A DNA stretch of 64,000 nt from an uncultured Bdellovibrionales bacterium (GTDB lineage: Bacteria > Bdellovibrionota > Bdellovibrionia > Bdellovibrionales > UBA1609), in NCBI GenBank assembly GCA_903833275.1, contig CAILEP010000034.1:1-64000 (forward strand). The letters run 5' to 3'. Below are positions 49,927 through 58,624 of the stretch, in pieces. A program made the translations under genes and the position numbers. Every line of letters starts with the position of its first letter. Within the stretch, counting starts at the first letter, position 1. The notes under the pieces were generated by a model. The model ran no database searches. It was not told the DNA's origin and worked only from the letters and a program-made list of their open reading frames with translations.

Positions 49927-50691
49927 ATGCAAACAACTGAGCGCGAGCCGCTTTCGACCTTGAACCAAGGCCTTTTGAATCCGTTGATCGAAGTTCACCT
50001 GAACCTCGACCCCGCGATTGATTGGCATCATATCGCGCGCACAATCAAGTTTATGTCTTACGAATTGGTCACCAACGGCCGTGGTCGAACAGAAAACGAA
50101 CACGCAGCGATGCTCAATCAATTTGTCTTTAACCAGAAAGAATTCAAAATTGGCGAATCAGTTCTACTTAACGAACTCATCGCCACGCGCGAAAGCTGCG
50201 CCATGCTGCTTGCACTTTTTTATATCGAACTCGGCGCGAGCTTGGGCCTCAAATTTTGCTTGATGCACTCGCCCCCGCACTCGACCCTTCGCTGGCAGTC
50301 GGTAGACGGCAAGCTTCGTTACCTTGATCTTTCGCTGAAGGGCAAAGAGCTTTCGAGCGAAGAGATTCTCGCTCTGCTCAGTCGCAAAAATGACCAGATG
50401 CGGGCCCTAACCGATCGCGAAGCTTTTCAGCAGTACCTTGCCTATCTCGCCACCCACTTTCGCGCGCGAAGAGAAAGTGAGCGTCTGCACGTCGTACTTA
50501 ATTTCATTTTAAATCTTGAGCCCGAAAACACTCGCTACATTGCTGAGCGGGCCCTGCTGCGCAAAGAACTTGGTCTAATTAAAGATGCCCTTTACGACAT
50601 GAAGCGATTTTTCGCGTTCACTGAGCCCGCCGCGGTCAGCCCTGAAATTTTACGGATGTACGAAGACCTCAAGGCAATGTCACCAAGCTAA
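49927..50691 (+). CDS. SirB1-like transglutaminase-fold/TPR protein
   Basis: Cytoplasmic protein of 254 residues. The middle (RESCAMLLALFYIELGASLGL) matches the SirB1/YchA group of transglutaminase-fold proteins, with Cys at the position of the catalytic residue, and the C-terminal part (EPENTRYIAERALLRKELGL) reads as one or two TPR-like helical pairs. The His expected later in the active site is less clear. Function in this family is unknown. Divergent from the pseudophosphatase. A 40-base gap separates it from convergent rsmJ. Confidence 0.65.
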   Translation: MQTTEREPLSTLNQGLLNPLIEVHLNLDPAIDWHHIARTIKFMSYELVTNGRGRTENEHAAMLNQFVFNQKEFKIGESVLLNELIATRESCAMLLALFYIELGASLGLKFCLMHSPPHSTLRWQSVDGKLRYLDLSLKGKELSSEEILALLSRKNDQMRALTDREAFQQYLAYLATHFRARRESERLHVVLNFILNLEPENTRYIAERALLRKELGLIKDALYDMKRFFAFTEPAAVSPEILRMYEDLKAMSPS

Positions 50692-50731
50692 GCTTAGCGT
50701 CCGGCACCGAACACGATCGGGCGCGCAGTTT

Positions 50732-51433
50732 TTAGCAGGTGTACACGTCGTAGCGAATGGCCGCACCTTTGATCGAATGCTTCGACAAAAATAAATTTTT
50801 ACCATCGGCAGGCACGCTAATTTCTTTGGCGCGAAGCGGGCGCTTCACAACAACACGAACACCTTTGAATGCGAGGGCCGCCACTAATAGCTGCTGATCA
50901 GCGGCTTCATCCGGTTCGGCTGCCAAAGCGCGTAGCAGCTCAGACTCTTTACCTGAGCGTGCTGACTTACTTTTATCGTGGGCAAATATCGGGTCGAGAT
51001 AAATAACATCAAAGGCCGGGGCTGCACTCAGTTCTTTTGCCTGCGTTGTTAAAAATTCGACGGCATCACCCCGTATTAGTTTTAATCTATCAGAATGGAC
51101 CTGTCGCGCGAGTTGCTCCGAAACCACTTCGAACAATATTGGCTGAGCCTCAATCGCCAACACTTGGCAGCCGAGGCAAAAGAAATGAAAGCTGTCTCGA
51201 CAGAGGCCGGCCGTTGCATCAAACACTCGAAGCGGATTATTTTTTTTGAAACCTATGGCACGCGCCAAAAGATCCGTGCGCAGCCCGATCTGCCCACGTC
51301 GCTCAAACCCAACTCGAACGTCGAGCGGCTCTTTGCCTTCGCCGGTCGCGAGGCTAAAAAAAGCACCCTGATCGTCACGAGAGACCGATACCTTTGCCCG
51401 TGAAGTTGAGACCGACCTGTCTAGAGAAGACAT
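50732..51433 (-). CDS. rsmJ: 16S rRNA (guanine-N2) methyltransferase, RsmJ-like
   Basis: SAM-dependent methyltransferase of 233 residues. In E. coli RsmJ makes m2G1516 of 16S rRNA. The SAM loop is FDATAGLCRDSFHF, the catalytic-type motif IYLDPIFAHDKSKSA matches the family's LDPMFP...KSA, and IGLRTDLLARAIG is the RsmJ N-terminal signature. Its ATG lies 13 bases inside the end of the upstream UbiA-like gene, so it is the last gene of the polyprenyl synthase operon, with no functional link that I can see. Confidence 0.88.
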   Translation of the reverse strand: MSSLDRSVSTSRAKVSVSRDDQGAFFSLATGEGKEPLDVRVGFERRGQIGLRTDLLARAIGFKKNNPLRVFDATAGLCRDSFHFFCLGCQVLAIEAQPILFEVVSEQLARQVHSDRLKLIRGDAVEFLTTQAKELSAAPAFDVIYLDPIFAHDKSKSARSGKESELLRALAAEPDEAADQQLLVAALAFKGVRVVVKRPLRAKEISVPADGKNLFLSKHSIKGAAIRYDVYTC

Positions 51434-52494
51434 AACGCAATCACAAGTGCGCCAAGCGCGACATGCAAATAATTTGACCTACTCAATAGCGTCACCAGCG
51501 ACGACGAGAGCGGAGAACTGACCCGATACATTGCTAATCCGAGCCGAGAAATTATGAGAACCATGGGCAACGCAATGAGAAGACCCAGATAATGAAAGAG
51601 CGAAAAAAGTAAGGCCGCCAATACAATCGCGACCCCGAAATAAAATAGAGCCAATGTTTTTTTGGCGCGATCAAAGCCAAACCGCACGGGCAAGGTTTGC
51701 AATTCGGCCTCATCATCGATAACGATGCTGATCAGGTGTCGGGTTTCGACGTAGACCACAGCCACCAACCCAAATAGCGAACCCAACAGCCACACCAGCG
51801 TCTGATTTACGCTAGTGCCGCTTAGCACATGGGCATTTACAACTAAAGTTTTGGCACTGACTTCATAAGCGCCAAGGCATAAGAGCGGGCCCACACAAAG
51901 AAAGAGAGAAAGGCCGCCAACAAGCCAACCTGATTGGCTCCAGCGCAAATGAGAATACCCGAAGGCCCCAAAAATGGCGCCAAAAATTCCGAGCCCCGCG
52001 ATCATCGGGTGATGGATAACAACCGGTAACGCCAGTGCCGCGCCTGTTAAAAAGAAGAGCCCAAATATTTTTCGAACAGCAGTGGCTTTCAACCAACCAC
52101 GCTGAATGACTCGACTGCCGCCCTTTTCGTTCAGGCGATCGACGCCGCGCAAATGATCGACAAAATCATTGCGGGCAAAAAATGCAGCGTGCAAAAATAA
52201 TAGCGCCACAGCGCCCATAACTGCATCGCTGGTAAAACCAAAAAGGGCCCAGGCTGCCAGCGCCGGAGTTAGCGATAAACTGAGTAGATCAAGACGCATC
52301 ACCTGGGCCAAAATTAAAATCATCGGTGGGCGCTCAATAGCCGCCACTGGCAACACCTGAAATGTAATTTGCTCAGCCCGTGAATTAATGTGCAACGAGC
52401 GCACCGGCAGCGCGCAATGATCGCTTGAAAAACTACCAAGAAGGTAGCTTTCAAATCGCGGGTCATTTCGATCGAGCGTTATAAATTCGCTCAC
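51421..52494 (-). CDS. Second UbiA-family prenyltransferase, MenA-like
   Basis: Inner-membrane prenyltransferase, about 357 residues. The two Asp-rich motifs are NDFVDHLRGVDRLNEKGG and IVIDDEAELQTLPVRFG, and about nine helices are predicted. The first motif with the GGSRVIQ sequence after it resembles MenA-type enzymes. About 60 residues precede the first helix and match nothing I know. GTG 52494, 5 bases after the upstream stop, is a likely start; TTG 52515 is another. It is directly downstream of the polyprenyl diphosphate synthase, so it likely uses that product. A second, more typical MenA is encoded at 56075-56971. Confidence 0.8.
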   Translation of the reverse strand: MSEFITLDRNDPRFESYLLGSFSSDHCALPVRSLHINSRAEQITFQVLPVAAIERPPMILILAQVMRLDLLSLSLTPALAAWALFGFTSDAVMGAVALLFLHAAFFARNDFVDHLRGVDRLNEKGGSRVIQRGWLKATAVRKIFGLFFLTGAALALPVVIHHPMIAGLGIFGAIFGAFGYSHLRWSQSGWLVGGLSLFLCVGPLLCLGAYEVSAKTLVVNAHVLSGTSVNQTLVWLLGSLFGLVAVVYVETRHLISIVIDDEAELQTLPVRFGFDRAKKTLALFYFGVAIVLAALLFSLFHYLGLLIALPMVLIISRLGLAMYRVSSPLSSSLVTLLSRSNYLHVALGALVIALCLL

Positions 52495-52499
52495 GCCAA

Positions 52500-53432
52500 C
52501 TAGGCCTTTCGCCAATACAGCACGCCCGGCAGAATCTTAAGCTCTGCGACGAGCCCCTGGGCCGTCGACGGCAACAGGCGCAGCAAATTCTCAGCATGGT
52601 GATCATAGAGACGAATCACTTTTTTATTATGCTCGTCGAACTCTTCTAGAAACTTAAAAAACTCAGCCTCACCAATAAGCTGGTGAATTTCGCCGATAGT
52701 TTTACATTCACGAAACTTAGTTCGGCGCTGCTCGTTCATACCGCGTGTTAAAAAAGTCGCAAACGAGTTCATGTAACCCGAAGTCAGATCGCCCATCACC
52801 GCTTTGCCCTCGTAATTGCGCACATCAAAATCGAGCAAGTCATCGCTACGCTGAAACAATAGGCCGAGCAAACTGCCCATCTCATCAAGCGTGTTATGCA
52901 ATTCGACACCTTCATTTTTGGCCGCAATAAATGGCGCGCGCATGCACCACTTAAAAAGCGAAGCTGTTTTCAAATCGTGCACGCGATCAAGTTGTGTCAG
53001 GCTGACATCCCAATCTTCAATCAGAGAGTCTTGAATCCACTCCCCTTCAAGTAAGTTTGAAATCATTTCGGCGGTGTATTGAATGAGTGCCAGATTTCCG
53101 TAACGAGAAAGATTTAACATCACCCGCGCCAGTAAATAATCGCCAGCCAACACCGCGTACTCAGGAGTGTATTTCAACCACGCCGCGGTTTTCTCGCGCC
53201 GAAGGGGCGACCGATCGATCAAGTCGTCATGCAAAAGTGAGGCGTTATGAATAAACTCGATGGTCTGCGCCAGCAGGTGAACAGCATCAGCCTTCAACTC
53301 AAGATGAGCTGAAATTCGCTGAATCAATTTGGCGCGAAAACCCTTGCCATGTGAGAACAAATCATCATAAAGGGCATTGAGTTTCGGCAAATAGCTTGGG
53401 AAATCATCAGGGGCGTAGACCTTCAAGTTCAT
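52500..53432 (-). CDS. Polyprenyl diphosphate synthase
   Basis: Trans-isoprenyl diphosphate synthase of about 310 residues (IspB/HepT type) that makes the isoprenoid side chain of menaquinone. Both Asp-rich motifs are intact: LLHDDLIDRSPLRR and QRSDDLLDFD, with the intervening DLKTASLF. Chain length cannot be told from sequence by eye. I choose ATG 53432 because the upstream TTG at 53468 is itself the -35 box (TTGACG) of the predicted promoter. It is first in an operon with the UbiA-like gene and rsmJ and divergent from the thioesterase gene. Confidence 0.9.
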   Translation of the reverse strand: MNLKVYAPDDFPSYLPKLNALYDDLFSHGKGFRAKLIQRISAHLELKADAVHLLAQTIEFIHNASLLHDDLIDRSPLRREKTAAWLKYTPEYAVLAGDYLLARVMLNLSRYGNLALIQYTAEMISNLLEGEWIQDSLIEDWDVSLTQLDRVHDLKTASLFKWCMRAPFIAAKNEGVELHNTLDEMGSLLGLLFQRSDDLLDFDVRNYEGKAVMGDLTSGYMNSFATFLTRGMNEQRRTKFRECKTIGEIHQLIGEAEFFKFLEEFDEHNKKVIRLYDHHAENLLRLLPSTAQGLVAELKILPGVLYWRKA

Positions 53433-53438
53433 AGCTAG

Positions 53439-53468
53439 GAGGTAACTTTTGGCGAAAGAGTCCGTCAA
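53439..53468 (-). promoter_or_regulatory. Predicted leaderless promoter of the polyprenyl synthase operon
   Basis: On the minus strand TTGACG (53463-53468), an 18-base spacer and TACCTC (53439-53444) are followed by 6 bases and ATG 53432. Confidence 0.4.
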
Positions 53469-53491
53469 GGTCGGCCTGAGATTCTAAGCAC

Positions 53492-53520
53492 TTGCCTCAA
53501 TGCGTTATTAGCTGGAGTAT
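53492..53520 (+). promoter_or_regulatory. Predicted leaderless promoter of the thioesterase gene
   Basis: TTGCCT (53492-53497), a 17-base spacer and GAGTAT (53515-53520), then 7 bases to ATG 53528. A GGAG at 53514-53517 gives an alternative reading with a conventional ribosome site. Confidence 0.35.
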
Positions 53521-53527
53521 GAACGAC

Positions 53528-53947
53528 ATGACATCGACGCCCCTAAAGTGTTTGAGCGAGAAAAAGATACTGGTTTCGTTTGGCGACACCGACCCGCAGG
53601 GCTTTATCTATTTTGCTCGGGCTTTTGAATTCGCCCACCAGGGTATTGAAGAATGGGCCACCCAATCGCCGCTCGGTTGGGCCTTTTGGTTTCAAAACGC
53701 TGAGTTTGCCGTTCCGGTTCGCCACGCCGAAGCCGATTTTTTGGCCCCCATGCGCGTCGGCGGCTCTTACTTTGCGCGACTCTTTGTCGGTCAGGTCGGC
53801 GAAACATCGGTTACGTTCAAAACAGAATTTTTTGATCCGTCATCAGACCAAAAGCTCGCTGAAGTGACCTCAACTCATGCCTTTGTCGATAAAAAAACTT
53901 TTAAAAAGATAACGGTGCCTGAGCGCGTGCGCGAAGTTTTGCGATAG
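53528..53947 (+). CDS. Hotdog-fold thioesterase, candidate DHNA-CoA hydrolase
   Basis: Acyl-CoA thioesterase of the 4-hydroxybenzoyl-CoA type, about 139 residues. The motif DTDPQGFIYFARAFEFAHQG is the family pattern D-x3-G-x2-YF...E with the catalytic Asp/Glu. Hydrolysis of 1,4-dihydroxy-2-naphthoyl-CoA is the one menaquinone step not covered by the men operon, and this gene lies 20 bases beyond the end of menE, facing it. I therefore propose it as the MenI-type enzyme; this is inference from context. ATG 53528 is the preferred start over TTG 53492 and ATG 53519. Confidence 0.7.
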   Translation: MTSTPLKCLSEKKILVSFGDTDPQGFIYFARAFEFAHQGIEEWATQSPLGWAFWFQNAEFAVPVRHAEADFLAPMRVGGSYFARLFVGQVGETSVTFKTEFFDPSSDQKLAEVTSTHAFVDKKTFKKITVPERVREVLR

Positions 53948-53967
53948 CCGCATCGAATACACTTGGC

Positions 53968-55092
53968 CTACTTGAGCCCAAGCGTTTCGCGCAATTCAGC
54001 GACTCGTACTTTGCCAAGCTCAGTTCTTGGGATTTTCTCAACAAAATAACTCGCCATAATTTTACCGACCGGCACAACCTCGCGATTAAAGGCCTCAATC
54101 CACTTGGCACTCGCCAGGATAGCCTCTTCTGGCAGGGCCACTACGATTTCGTGGCCGCGTCTCGAATCTTTTTGTGAAAGGATTGCGACCTCACTCATAC
54201 CTGAAACTCGGTGAAATAGTTTGTTCAATTCAGCAAGATTGACAAGTTCACCCGAAATTTTAATTTCATCATCTGAGCGACCCGTCGGCTTCAACCATGA
54301 AACTGTGTCGCCCTCTTGGGTAATATCCGCGCGATCTTTGGTGATGTACCAATCGCCAACACGCCACATTGGCTCGTTGTGATCTGGGTAGAAATCAAGG
54401 CGCATAGTGAAAAGCGCTGGCGACTGAATCGCCAATTGACCATCGTCGTCCAATTTAACTTCAATGTGTGGCAAGACCCGCAGCGCCGGAAACTCGTGAC
54501 TCTCAAGTGACTTCAAGGTCGCGGTTGCGACCTGCGAACAACACTCGGTCATGCCAAAGCTAGGCAAGCAATTGAACCCAAGCTCGCGCGCTCGACGATA
54601 CAAAATTTCATCCGTCGCGGCCCCGCCCAATACAATCGCTCGTAATTTTTCGGGGGCCCTAACGCCGAACTCGACAAGATCAAAAAGTTGAGTTGGCACA
54701 AGTGAGGTCAGTGTTACGCGCTCGTTCTCACACCACTCGTGAAAGCTTTCAGCACTCCACGGCACGGAGTTTCGATCGACAATTCGCTGTCGCGCCAAAT
54801 GAGCGCGAGCTAAAATCGCAATGCCGCCAACGTGAAAGTGCGGGAGCACATTGAGCCAAATGTCTTTTTCGGTGACCTCGAGATGATAGTTCGCCGCTTC
54901 GGCCGCCGCCAACAATGCCTCTTTACTCAAGGCATACAAGGTCAGAACTGAGGTCGACGTCGTGCCCGAAGAGCTAAGCCAAATATGACCTGGCAAAGTC
55001 GGCAGATTGGCCATTTTGAGTCGATCTTTAATGGCGCCAGGCAATTTGGGATTAAAAAAAATATGCGATTCGCGCGTCAGCCAATCGATCAC
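53968..55092 (-). CDS. menE: o-Succinylbenzoate-CoA ligase
   Basis: Acyl-AMP-forming ligase that activates o-succinylbenzoate with CoA. At 374 residues it is shorter than the usual ~450, with a reduced N-terminal part. The ATP loop is SSSGTTSTSV, the A5-like motif SFGMTECCSQV, the Asp/Arg pair GDWY...TGRSDD and the C-terminal lysine in ELGKVRVAEL. Last gene of the menFDHBACE operon, with a 4-base overlap with menC. Confidence 0.93.
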   Translation of the reverse strand: MIDWLTRESHIFFNPKLPGAIKDRLKMANLPTLPGHIWLSSSGTTSTSVLTLYALSKEALLAAAEAANYHLEVTEKDIWLNVLPHFHVGGIAILARAHLARQRIVDRNSVPWSAESFHEWCENERVTLTSLVPTQLFDLVEFGVRAPEKLRAIVLGGAATDEILYRRARELGFNCLPSFGMTECCSQVATATLKSLESHEFPALRVLPHIEVKLDDDGQLAIQSPALFTMRLDFYPDHNEPMWRVGDWYITKDRADITQEGDTVSWLKPTGRSDDEIKISGELVNLAELNKLFHRVSGMSEVAILSQKDSRRGHEIVVALPEEAILASAKWIEAFNREVVPVGKIMASYFVEKIPRTELGKVRVAELRETLGLK

Positions 55093-56078
55093 TGAAGTTC
55101 AACCCATTTTTGCTTTTCAAGAGAAACATCAAACCCGAGGCCCAAGCCCTCTGGCGGCAAAATGTACGGCCCATCATGTTTAATTTCAGACTGAAAACTA
55201 AACCCGTCGTAAATATCGTGGTGTTGCAAGCCGCAGGTGATGACCATATCACCAAATTGCGCCTGGGCCTTTTGAGCTGTCACAAGAGCACTCATTTGGC
55301 CCAACGGAAAGTCCATGTAATGTGTGAACACCACTTTCTTGCGGGTGTTTTTTAGACTGAGAAGAATTTTATCAACGTCATCGACGACAGGCTTGATGAC
55401 GACAATCTGTGCCCCTTCGGCCTTACATTTTTCAGCCGTCGAAGCAAAATCAAGAGCGAGCACGATATTCCAACGATCGCTCACCTCGCGCCATTCTTTT
55501 GCGGAGTATGCAAAGGGGTCTTCAACAAATTCAAGATGACTGCGCAGCCAACTCTGATTCTTATCAAACCAATGTACGAATCGATCTTGATTGAATGACA
55601 TATTAAAATCGAGGCGAAGACGCGAGTTTTTTGCAAGCACGTCGCAAAGGTCGCGTAATTTTTGGGTCTCGACATTAATTTCACGGCCAATCTTAATTTT
55701 AAACTCGCTGTAACCATCGGCCTGTAAGGTCGCGATACGGTTGAGATCAAAATTCAGAAGGTCGTTAACCAAGAAATGATTCTTTATTCGAATTTTTGGA
55801 TCAAACAGCGAGCGTTTCTCAAACCGCGCCTCCGCGTCTAGGCGCGCATATAAAAGCGAGCGCGAAGTTAATTGGCTCGGTTTCGAAATTAAAAGATTTT
55901 TTAGCTCAAGCTCGAGGGGCTGATCGCCCAGTTCTGAAAATGGGCAAAGGTCGGCATAACCAACGCGATCGTCATCGAATCGCACTCTTAATAGAGCGCC
56001 CTGGCGATATTTGATTTTGATTTTACTGTTGAGAACTGATTTCGGAAACAATTGGTAAGTCGAGTACCATATTTTCAT
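55089..56078 (-). CDS. menC: o-Succinylbenzoate synthase
   Basis: Enolase-superfamily enzyme of 329 residues that dehydrates SHCHC to o-succinylbenzoate. Catalytic KxK is in EFKIKIG, metal ligands in RLDFNMSF, VEDPF and LALDFAS, and the second catalytic Lys in VVIKPVVDD. MenC is the most divergent men protein, but position between menA and menE with ATGA-type overlaps on both sides confirms it. Confidence 0.92.
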   Translation of the reverse strand: MKIWYSTYQLFPKSVLNSKIKIKYRQGALLRVRFDDDRVGYADLCPFSELGDQPLELELKNLLISKPSQLTSRSLLYARLDAEARFEKRSLFDPKIRIKNHFLVNDLLNFDLNRIATLQADGYSEFKIKIGREINVETQKLRDLCDVLAKNSRLRLDFNMSFNQDRFVHWFDKNQSWLRSHLEFVEDPFAYSAKEWREVSDRWNIVLALDFASTAEKCKAEGAQIVVIKPVVDDVDKILLSLKNTRKKVVFTHYMDFPLGQMSALVTAQKAQAQFGDMVITCGLQHHDIYDGFSFQSEIKHDGPYILPPEGLGLGFDVSLEKQKWVELQ

Positions 56079-56971
56079 TTCGCTGCATTCCCCACAAGAA
56101 ATGCTAACGAAAGAATCAAACCGAAGCCAGCATGAAGTGCGGCCGACTGGGCCAAAAATTGATTGTAGGCCCGCGAAGGTTCAGTGCGGGCGATCTGCCT
56201 CACTATCTTAATAGCCAACGGCAACATAAAGAGCGGGGCCAGCCCGACCACCCAGCCATAGTTGCTGGCCCAGTAGAGTTGAAGAGCAAAGGCTACAACG
56301 ATCAGCATCATGATCTCTCGCCTTACAAAGGCCACTCCGAACCGCACAGCGAGAGTTTTTTTATGGGCCTTCACGTCTTGAGCCACATCTCGCAGATTAT
56401 TGATGGCAATCAAAACTGCCGCCAATAGACCAATTTGAAACCCGAGCACAACGGCGTCGCGATTGAGCGTTTGGGCCTCAAGAAAATAAACCCCGCAAAC
56501 AGAAACAAGACCGAAAAATACTATGACAAAAATATCTCCCAAACCAAGATAAGCCAGCGGCCAGGGGCCACCGGTGTAAGCGTAGGCCATAAAAAGTGAA
56601 ATGACTCCGACTGTAAGTAGCGGCCAGCCACCAACCACAACAACCGGCGCACCAAATAGCACGGCTAACGAAATCGCTGTCGCTGCAGCTGCTTTCACTT
56701 GGCCTCGGGTAAAAAGACCGCTCTGAGTCACACGCACGGGCCCAAGTCGCTCTTCGGTATCGGCCCCTTTGTCAAAGTCGATAAAGTCATTAATAAGATT
56801 GGTCGCGATTTGAATTGCTAAAGCGCTACCGAGCGCACAAAAAGCAATGCCGAATTGCGCGACACCATGGCGATGAGCCAAGGCCGTAGCCGCTGCAATC
56901 GGTATAATTGCCGCCGTTAACGTCTTGGGCCGAATGGCCAACCACCAATTTTTAATTCCCGTTTTATTCAA
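56075..56971 (-). CDS. menA: 1,4-Dihydroxy-2-naphthoate polyprenyltransferase
   Basis: Inner-membrane prenyltransferase of 298 residues joining DHNA to the polyprenyl chain with loss of CO2, giving demethylmenaquinone. About nine helices; Asp motifs NDFIDFDKGADTEER and NNLRDVAQDVKAHKKT match MenA precisely. It is inserted between menB and menC, unlike the E. coli order where menA is elsewhere. 4-base overlap with menC, 21 bases after menB. Confidence 0.95.
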   Translation of the reverse strand: MNKTGIKNWWLAIRPKTLTAAIIPIAAATALAHRHGVAQFGIAFCALGSALAIQIATNLINDFIDFDKGADTEERLGPVRVTQSGLFTRGQVKAAAATAISLAVLFGAPVVVVGGWPLLTVGVISLFMAYAYTGGPWPLAYLGLGDIFVIVFFGLVSVCGVYFLEAQTLNRDAVVLGFQIGLLAAVLIAINNLRDVAQDVKAHKKTLAVRFGVAFVRREIMMLIVVAFALQLYWASNYGWVVGLAPLFMLPLAIKIVRQIARTEPSRAYNQFLAQSAALHAGFGLILSLAFLVGNAAK

Positions 56972-56992
56972 CCGAAGCCCCGCCTTTTTATA

Positions 56993-57823
56993 TTAAGGCA
57001 GTCGCGGAAATTTTGAAAACTCAGGTTTACGCTTCTCTACAAATGCGTTTTTACCTTCTTTAGCTTCTTCAGACATATAATATAAAAGCGTGGCGTTGCC
57101 GGCGAGATCAAGCAAACCCATTTGCCCATCGCAATCCGCGTTAAGCGCCGACTTCAAACAGCGGATTGCAATTGGTGAAAGTTCGAGCATTTCTCGACAC
57201 CACTTGAGCGTCTCATGCTCAAGCTCAGCGACTGGCACGACCGTATTCACTAAACCCATTTCAAGCGCCTGATCGGCCGTGTACTGACGACACATAAACC
57301 AAATTTCACGAGCTTTCTTCTGGCCCACGATGCGAGCGAGGTAGCTTGAACCAAGACCGCCATCAAAACTGCCCACTCTTGGCCCGGTTTGCCCAAACTT
57401 GGCATTGTCAGCGGCAATTGTTAGATCACAAACAACGTGAAGCACGTGCCCGCCACCAATGGCATAACCCGCCACCATTGCCACAACTGGTTTCGGCATA
57501 TAACGAATCATTTTTTGTAAATCTAAAACGTTCAATCTCGGCACGCCGTCTTCACCAACATAACCGGCATGGCCACGCACTTTTTGATCGCCACCTGAAC
57601 AGAATGCCTCACGGCCTTCACCGGTCAAAATAACAACGCCAATGCGCGAATCTTCTCGGCATATTTCGAATGCCTCTTTTAATTCTTTCACCGTTTGCGG
57701 GCGAAAAGCATTTCGAACTTCAGGTCTATTGATCGTGACCTTCGCGATGCCATCTTCGGTGCGCTCAAATTTGATGTCGGTGTAATCTTTAATTTTCTGC
57801 CACAAAGTATTGGTCTGGCTCAA
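56993..57823 (-). CDS. menB: 1,4-Dihydroxy-2-naphthoyl-CoA synthase
   Basis: Crotonase-fold enzyme of 276 residues that closes the second ring (Dieckmann-type condensation). Signatures: [11 protein letters not shown], the oxyanion glycine in [13 protein letters not shown], the catalytic-type Asp/Ser loop GSFDGG and the C-terminal [14 protein letters not shown]. The sequence is close to classical MenB. Within the men operon, 39 bases after menH, with a GGAGT-type ribosome site. Confidence 0.96.
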   Translation of the reverse strand: MSQTNTLWQKIKDYTDIKFERTEDGIAKVTINRPEVRNAFRPQTVKELKEAFEICREDSRIGVVILTGEGREAFCSGGDQKVRGHAGYVGEDGVPRLNVLDLQKMIRYMPKPVVAMVAGYAIGGGHVLHVVCDLTIAADNAKFGQTGPRVGSFDGGLGSSYLARIVGQKKAREIWFMCRQYTADQALEMGLVNTVVPVAELEHETLKWCREMLELSPIAIRCLKSALNADCDGQMGLLDLAGNATLLYYMSEEAKEGKNAFVEKRKPEFSKFPRLP

Positions 57824-57862
57824 TTGAGACTCCTATTAAAAATTTTATATCGGCGCACACTA

Positions 57863-58624
57863 TTACAATTTCAACCGCTGAACAAGCAGACGTGCGAGCT
57901 CTTTGGGGCTATCAAAGATAACCCTGTGGCTCGCACCTTTGACTATATTGATGTCTTCGATAAACCCATCGACTTTTAAATTATGAAACAAATTTACATA
58001 TTTGCCGTCTTTTTCGCCAGCAAACCAGTGAAGTTTGGGCTTTAACGGAATGATCTTGTCAGCTACGAACTCTTGTTCGGCTAACGACCAATTGACGAGC
58101 GCGGTGGCTAAGCTCCCGCGATTAAACTCAATCTCGGCGCGCGTTGGCTCTTCGCTTCCCAAGAAAACAGGTTGGCCATTCCAGAGCCGAATGACCTCAG
58201 ACCAAGGCAAATTTAAAAATTTTTCGGCCCAATCTTTGTCAGAGAGGCGTCGTCGCTTTCGGTCTTCATCTGAGATCGCACCGGGGTGAGCTGACACGAG
58301 CGCAACCTCATCCCAAAGCCCGGGCTTGTCGAACGCCGCTTGAAGCGCTAACCGACCCCCCAACGAGTAGCCCAATAAAATATTTCGCTCTAGATGTTTA
58401 TTTTTCTGTGCGCGATTGAATTTCTTGGCCCACTCCCCGATGTTCTTATCTTTGAGTGTTGGCTGCAAACTAGCTTGAGGGCTTGAGGGCGCCGAAAACA
58501 AATCGATAGTTTGAAAATCAACATCGGGCGCGAGCTCTAAGATAACCGTCTTAAGAGCATCCCAATCTTTGGGGCGCCCCAGAAAACCGTGAATGGCAAC
58601 AATTCGAGTCGTTGGTTTGGTCAT
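57863..58624 (-). CDS. menH: SHCHC synthase (MenH), alpha/beta hydrolase
   Basis: Lyase of the alpha/beta-hydrolase fold, 253 residues, that removes pyruvate from SEPHCHC. The nucleophile elbow is LLGYSLGGRLAL, the N-terminal HGFLGRPKDW and a C-terminal His in GASHRVIFD; Asp in the EKDGKY region likely completes the triad. ATG 58624 forms the ATGA overlap with the menD stop; an upstream in-frame start at 58720 lies inside menD and is rejected. Confidence 0.88.
   Translation of the reverse strand: MTKPTTRIVAIHGFLGRPKDWDALKTVILELAPDVDFQTIDLFSAPSSPQASLQPTLKDKNIGEWAKKFNRAQKNKHLERNILLGYSLGGRLALQAAFDKPGLWDEVALVSAHPGAISDEDRKRRRLSDKDWAEKFLNLPWSEVIRLWNGQPVFLGSEEPTRAEIEFNRGSLATALVNWSLAEQEFVADKIIPLKPKLHWFAGEKDGKYVNLFHNLKVDGFIEDINIVKGASHRVIFDSPKELARLLVQRLKL

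Noticed and set aside
50701-50732. Intrinsic terminator after the SirB1-like gene
   Set aside because: The stem has a bulge and is separated from the T-run by six bases; too weak to annotate.
53437-53487. 12-codon open frame (TTG 53449) after a perfect AGGAGGT
   Set aside because: Possible leader peptide before the thioesterase, but the AGGAGGT is the complement of the polyprenyl synthase -10 region and the frame has no attenuator-like residues; likely coincidence.
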